Positions 60,115 to 64,000 of a stretch of DNA of 64,000 nucleotides are shown in pieces. A model generated the notes under the pieces. The model searched no databases. It had not been told where the DNA came from and saw only the letters and a program-made list of their open reading frames with translations. Origin of the DNA: Streptococcus sp. VT 162. GTDB lineage: Bacteria > Bacillota > Bacilli > Lactobacillales > Streptococcaceae. Within the stretch, counting starts at the first letter, position 1, and the number at the start of each line of letters is the position of its first letter. A program made the translations under genes and the position numbers. The stretch spans positions 1,736,001 through 1,800,000 of the forward strand of contig CP007628.2 in NCBI GenBank assembly GCA_000688775.2. The letters run 5' to 3'.

Positions 60115-60609
60115 TTATGCCAAATCAGAAACTGAAATACCACGAAGGGCAGCAACTTCTTCAGCGCGTTTCAATTGTTTCAAACCTTCAACAGTTGCGC
60201 GAACAATGTTGATTGGAGTGTTAGAACCAAGTGATTTAGATGTAATATCTGCCACGCCTGCCAATTCCACAACGGCACGAACTGCACCACCAGCGGCAAC
60301 TCCAGAACCTTCTACAGCAGGTTTCAACAATACTTTAGCTCCACCGAATTCTGAAAGAACTTCGTGTGGGATTGTTGTTCCAACCATAGGAACCTCAATC
60401 AAGTTTTTCTTAGCATCTTCTACTGCTTTGCGGATTGCTTCTGGAACTTCTTGAGCTTTACCAGTACCAAATCCTACGCGACCGTTGTGGTCACCAACAA
60501 CAACAAGAGCTGCGAAACGAAGACGACGTCCACCTTTAACAACTTTTGTAACACGGTTGACAGCAACTACGCGTTCTTCTAATTCAACTGCATTGTCTTT
60601 AAATGCCAT
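60115..60609 (-). CDS. rpsE: Ribosomal protein S5
   Basis: The 164-residue protein contains [24 protein letters not shown] and the [15 protein letters not shown] segment, typical of S5, which guards decoding accuracy. Confidence 0.99.
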   Translation of the reverse strand: MAFKDNAVELEERVVAVNRVTKVVKGGRRLRFAALVVVGDHNGRVGFGTGKAQEVPEAIRKAVEDAKKNLIEVPMVGTTIPHEVLSEFGGAKVLLKPAVEGSGVAAGGAVRAVVELAGVADITSKSLGSNTPINIVRATVEGLKQLKRAEEVAALRGISVSDLA

Positions 60610-60626
60610 TTTCTAGTGTCCTCCTA

Positions 60627-60983
60627 TTAGAATTTCAATCCGTTTTCACGAGCTGCATCAGCCAAAGCTTTCACACGTCCGTGATATAGATATCCACCGC
60701 GGTCGAACACCACTTCTGAAATACCTTTAGCGTTTGCACGTTCTGCAACGAGTTTACCGACAGTAACGGCTTGTTCAGTTTTAGTTCCTTTTGAAACTTC
60801 TTTGTCAAGAGTTGAAGCACTTGCGAGCGTTACACCCGCTACGTCATCAATCACTTGAGCGTAGATGCCTGTATTAGAACGGAATACGTTCAAACGTGGG
60901 CGATCAGCAGTTCCAGAGAGTTTTCCGCGAACGCGACGGTGGCGTTTTTGGCGGAGTTTGTTTTTATCTGGTTTAGAAATCAC
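60627..60983 (-). CDS. rplR: Ribosomal protein L18
   Basis: The protein is 118 residues with GTG start at 60983 ([14 protein letters not shown] follows), 6 nt after GAGGTG. The GTG three codons earlier is part of that ribosome site. Confidence 0.97.
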   Translation of the reverse strand: MISKPDKNKLRQKRHRRVRGKLSGTADRPRLNVFRSNTGIYAQVIDDVAGVTLASASTLDKEVSKGTKTEQAVTVGKLVAERANAKGISEVVFDRGGYLYHGRVKALADAARENGLKF

Positions 60984-61066
60984 AGTTTTCACCTCTTTAG
61001 TTTTAAATCATGTGCTATGCACTAAGTTGGAAAATAGGTTGGTGGTTGAAAATCAACCACTCAACA

Positions 61067-61603
61067 TTATTTACCTGTTTCACCTTCTTTACGGCGAACG
61101 AATTCACCAACGTAACGGATACCTTTACCTTTATATGGTTCTGGTGAACGAAGGCTACGTACGTAAGCAGCTGTTTGACCAACTACTTCTTTTGAAATTC
61201 CGCTAACAACGATTGTTGTTGGGTTTGGAAGTTCAAAAGTAATTCCTTCTGGAGCTTCAACTTCGTCTGGATGAGATTTACCAACAGCCAAAACAAGTTT
61301 TTTACCTTGAAGTTGTGCACGGTAACCAACCCCACGCATTTCAAGTTCTTTCTTGAATCCTTCTGATACACCAATTACCATGTTGTTCAAAAGGGCACGA
61401 GTAGTTCCATGGATTGTTTTCATTTCTTTTGAATCGTTTGGACGGTGAAGAGTTACTTCAGTACCTTCCACACGAATTTCAATATCTTTTGAGAACTCAC
61501 GAGTAAGCTCTCCTTTAGGTCCTTTTACAGTTACAACGTTGTCATTGTTAGTGATTTCAACACCAGCAGGCAACACGATAACTTTATTACCAATACGTGA
61601 CAT
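61067..61603 (-). CDS. rplF: Ribosomal protein L6
   Basis: The 178-residue protein starts [17 protein letters not shown] and ends [19 protein letters not shown]. Complete. A 189-nt gap separates it from rpsH. Confidence 0.99.
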   Translation of the reverse strand: MSRIGNKVIVLPAGVEITNNDNVVTVKGPKGELTREFSKDIEIRVEGTEVTLHRPNDSKEMKTIHGTTRALLNNMVIGVSEGFKKELEMRGVGYRAQLQGKKLVLAVGKSHPDEVEAPEGITFELPNPTTIVVSGISKEVVGQTAAYVRSLRSPEPYKGKGIRYVGEFVRRKEGETGK

Positions 61604-61792
61604 GTTTATTTTCTCCTGTTAAATTGTCAGGCCAGAATGGCCAGTTTTCACGGGGGCTTAAATCGATTTCTCGATTTAAAGGAACATTTAGGTTTCAATT
61701 CCAAAGTGAATCTAGGCAGCGTCTCGCCGGCATAACTTTGGGTTAGGCAAGAGACGATAACGACGAGTCGCAAAGAAATTGGGAGCTAAATA
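61604..61792 (-). other. rpsH-rplF gap with hairpin
   Basis: There is no gene in these 189 bp. TAAATCGA-N4-TCGATTTA (about 61658-61679) is a perfect hairpin, and GTCTC...GAGAC can enclose the part near 61730. No promoter consensus is clear. Confidence 0.45.
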
Positions 61793-62191
61793 TTACCAAA
61801 CGTAAGCGATAACCTCACCACCAACATTCTTTTGGCGAGCTTCTTTATCAGTAAGCAAACCTTCAGAAGTTGAAAGGATAGCAATTCCAAGTCCGTTAAG
61901 AACTTTTGGAAGATCTTCACGTTTTTTGTAGACACGAAGTCCTGGTTTAGAAACACGTTTCAAGTTAGTGATAACTTTTTCACCGTTTGGTCCGTACTTA
62001 AGGAATACACGGATGATGCCTTGTTTGTCATCTTCGATGATTTCTACGTTCTTAACAAAACCTTCGCGTTTAAGGATTTCAGCAATCCCTTTTTTGATGT
62101 TTGATGCAGGTACTTCAAGTACTTCGTGTTTTGCTTGGTTAGCATTACGAATACGAGTTAGGAAGTCTGCGATTGGGTCAGTCATAACCAT
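61793..62191 (-). CDS. rpsH: Ribosomal protein S8
   Basis: The 132-residue protein begins [20 protein letters not shown] and ends with [20 protein letters not shown] plus VIAYVW, a complete S8. The start may be the second Met. Confidence 0.99.
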   Translation of the reverse strand: MVMTDPIADFLTRIRNANQAKHEVLEVPASNIKKGIAEILKREGFVKNVEIIEDDKQGIIRVFLKYGPNGEKVITNLKRVSKPGLRVYKKREDLPKVLNGLGIAILSTSEGLLTDKEARQKNVGGEVIAYVW

Positions 62192-62475
62192 TTTGTTTTT
62201 CTCCTCTTACTAGTAGTTTGCAAGTTGCACTTGCTAGTTAATACATGATACAAAGAGCGTAACAGCAAGAGCAAAAATAGGCAATTTGATGAAGGAGCGA
62301 TGCTCCAAAGAAAATTGGTCTTTTTTGCCAAAGCTGTAGCTCGTGTTCAAATTGGCAAGCCCAACTGAACCCGGGCTAAACCCTGTGTGAAAAAGATAAA
62401 CTTTCCTAGAAAATTCAGTTTCTTCGTCAAGTTTCCTATTTTCACTTGGAGTTTTAACGCCCTTGATATCTTAAA
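62192..62475 (-). other. rpsN-rpsH gap
   Basis: A 284-bp stretch without a gene inside the spc operon. I see weak inverted repeats only (for instance GAGCGATGCTC near 62297) and no clear promoter or terminator. Confidence 0.4.
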
Positions 62476-62661
62476 TTACCAAGATGCTTTTGTTACACCA
62501 GGAATTTGTCCTTTGTAAGCTAATTCACGGAAGCAAACACGGCAAAGTTTAAATTTGCGGTAAACTGAATGTGGACGACCACATTTTTCACAACGAGTAT
62601 AAGCTTGAGTAGAGAACTTCGCTGGACGTTTGTTCTTAGCAATCATTGATTTTTTAGCCAT
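62476..62661 (-). CDS. rpsN: Ribosomal protein S14, zinc type
   Basis: The 61-residue short S14 carries zinc-binding CEKC and CRVC pairs (type Z). It starts 17 nt after rplE. Confidence 0.98.
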
Positions 62662-62678
62662 TAGATTTACCTCCTATA

Positions 62679-63221
62679 TTATTTTGCAAAAGGCATTCCA
62701 AGGCCTGTAAGCAATGCACGTGACTCTTCGTCAGTGTTAGCAGTTGTTACGATAACGATGTCAAGACCACGAGTTTTGTCAACGTCATCAAAGTTGATTT
62801 CTGGGAAGATCAATTGTTCTTTCACACCAAGTGTGTAGTTTCCGCGTCCATCAAATGATTTTGTTGGAACACCGTGGAAGTCACGTACACGTGGAAGTGA
62901 AACTGAAACCAATTTGTCCAAGAATTCGTACATACGTTCACCACGAAGGGTAACTTTTGCACCGATCGCTACACCTTCACGAAGACGGAAGCCGGCGATT
63001 GATTTTTTAGCTTTAGTGATAAGTGGTTTTTGACCTGAGATAAGTGCCAATTCTTCAGCAGCTTTTTCAAGACTTTTAGCGTTTGATACAGCTTCACCAA
63101 CACCCATGTTCAAAACGATCTTATCTACTTTAGGCACAGCCATCACTGATGAGTAGTTGAATTGTTCTGTCAAAGCAGGAACTACTTCATTAAGATATTT
63201 TTCTTTTAAACGATTTGCCAT
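62679..63221 (-). CDS. rplE: Ribosomal protein L5
   Basis: The 180-residue protein shows [22 protein letters not shown] and [17 protein letters not shown], typical of L5, which binds 5S rRNA. Confidence 0.99.
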   Translation of the reverse strand: MANRLKEKYLNEVVPALTEQFNYSSVMAVPKVDKIVLNMGVGEAVSNAKSLEKAAEELALISGQKPLITKAKKSIAGFRLREGVAIGAKVTLRGERMYEFLDKLVSVSLPRVRDFHGVPTKSFDGRGNYTLGVKEQLIFPEINFDDVDKTRGLDIVIVTTANTDEESRALLTGLGMPFAK

Positions 63222-63244
63222 TATACTTCTCCTTTCCTTCGTGA

Positions 63245-63550
63245 TTAATCAAGCACTTCGCCTGATTTTTTGTTGTAGCGAACTTTTTTACCGTCTACAA
63301 ATTTGTAACCAACACGACCAGCTACACCGTTTTTGTCCAAAACTTGAACGTTTGATACGTGAATAGCTGCTTCTTTCTCGATGATACCACCTTGAGGAAG
63401 CTCGTTAGTTGGACGTTGGTGTTTCTTAACGATGTTAACACCTTCAACGATAACTTTGTTTACTTTTGGAAGGGCAGTAAGGACAACAGCTTCTGTTCCC
63501 TTATCTTTACCAGCGATTACGCGAACTTTGTCGCCTTTTTTTACAAACAT
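63245..63550 (-). CDS. rplX: Ribosomal protein L24
   Basis: The 101-residue protein has an N-terminal KOW motif ([21 protein letters not shown]). It is preceded by a 179-nt gap after rplN. Confidence 0.99.
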
Positions 63551-63553
63551 TAG

Positions 63554-63732
63554 GTTTCTCCTTGATTTTTCTTACGCCCATAAGGGCACCCTAGCCTGAA
63601 GCTAGGGGACTAGTTTGTTTGTTTTTGCTCTGCGAAAATCAAAGCAATCCTTCGTCAGTTTCAACTCACCTAACTTAAGTTATGCTTTCGTCTTACTTCC
63701 TAGACTTGTTTTAATTTTCTTTGAGCAACCAA
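63554..63732 (-). other. rplN-rplX gap with hairpin
   Basis: Contains the strong stem CCCTAGC-N5-GCTAGGG (about 63588-63606) and otherwise no recognisable gene or promoter. Confidence 0.5.
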
Positions 63733-64000
63733 TTAAAGTACTTCTGGAGCAAGTGACACGATCTTCATGAAGCCACCTTCACGCAATTCACGTGCAACTG
63801 GGCCAAAGATACGTGTTCCGCGAGGAGTTTTGTCTTCACGGATGATAACTGCTGCGTTTTCGTCAAATTTGATGTATGAACCATCAGCACGACGAGCACC
63901 TGATTTAGTACGAACGATAACAGCTTTTACAACGTCACCTTTTTTAACCGCACCACCAGGAGTAGCTTGTTTTACAGATGCCACGATAACATCACCGATG
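63733..64000 (-). CDS. rplN: Ribosomal protein L14 (partial, 5' end outside window)
   Basis: The visible C-terminal 88 codons read [20 protein letters not shown] and end [12 protein letters not shown]. About 34 N-terminal residues lie beyond the right edge; the apparent GTG at 63984 is an internal valine. Confidence 0.97.
   Translation of the reverse strand, partial: IGDVIVASVKQATPGGAVKKGDVVKAVIVRTKSGARRADGSYIKFDENAAVIIREDKTPRGTRIFGPVARELREGGFMKIVSLAPEVL

Overview
The window reads as the chromosome of a mitis-group Streptococcus (S. mitis / S. oralis / S. infantis type). Evidence: about 40% GC by eye, proteins that look nearly pneumococcal (RpoB, RuvB, UppS, the DUF711/UPF0210 protein, ComM), BOX elements, a ComE-type early competence promoter and CiaR-controlled csRNA genes. 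From memory of the pneumococcal map, ply would lie next to yebC and dinF-lytA after recA. Here neither ply nor lytA is present, so a commensal relative is likelier than S. pneumoniae itself. Gene-order comparisons rest on recall and were not computed.

Layout. 0-7.1 kb: heterodimeric ABC exporter with a MarR repressor and three operator palindromes, a divergent membrane protein, a YebC regulator, a MATE exporter, a GNAT enzyme and a PspC-domain protein. 7.2-13.1 kb: competence/recombination block recA-cinA, lytR-GNAT-tsaE-comM, and ndk. 13.2-20.8 kb: rpoB-rpoC. 20.9-24.6 kb: the divergent cell-wall pullulanase. 24.8-31.6 kb: an accessory block with a cystine-type amino-acid ABC importer, two zinc-type UroD/MtaA-like proteins (one broken by a 19-bp tandem duplication), a 67-residue membrane protein and a lipoprotein phosphatase; it also carries an exact 80-bp duplication and a repeated 29-bp putative operator. 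31.7-37.1 kb: flavin oxidoreductase, a small membrane protein, glmS with NagR-like sites, a transporter remnant and a family 1 glycosidase. 37.2-42 kb: uppS-cdsA-eep-proS. 42-52.7 kb: nucleotidyltransferase, ruvB, two GNAT genes, a LytTR/DUF3021/ABC cassette, yjdF with a riboswitch-like leader, leuS, a phosphoglycerate-mutase-family gene, and four CiaR-dependent small RNA genes. 52.7-64 kb: DUF711 and ACT proteins, then the spc/alpha ribosomal operon from rplN (cut by the window edge) to rplQ, with an L17 downstream element.

How parts work together. ComE is expected to drive comM (self-protection during fratricide) and possibly tsaE-GNAT-lytR, while a ComX-type box precedes cinA-recA, so both competence waves are represented. 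CiaRH should drive the four csRNAs, whose single-stranded stretches are complementary to Shine-Dalgarno plus AUG regions. glmS is probably controlled by amino-sugar status through NagR, and pulA and the lipoprotein phosphatase by CcpA. The most unusual items are a csRNA gene with a BOX element in its first loop, a csRNA gene with a duplicated anti-initiation segment, the zinc methyltransferase-like/transporter operon with its 19-bp frameshifting repeat, and three genes whose -10 hexamer lies exactly 6 nt before the ATG (likely leaderless mRNAs).
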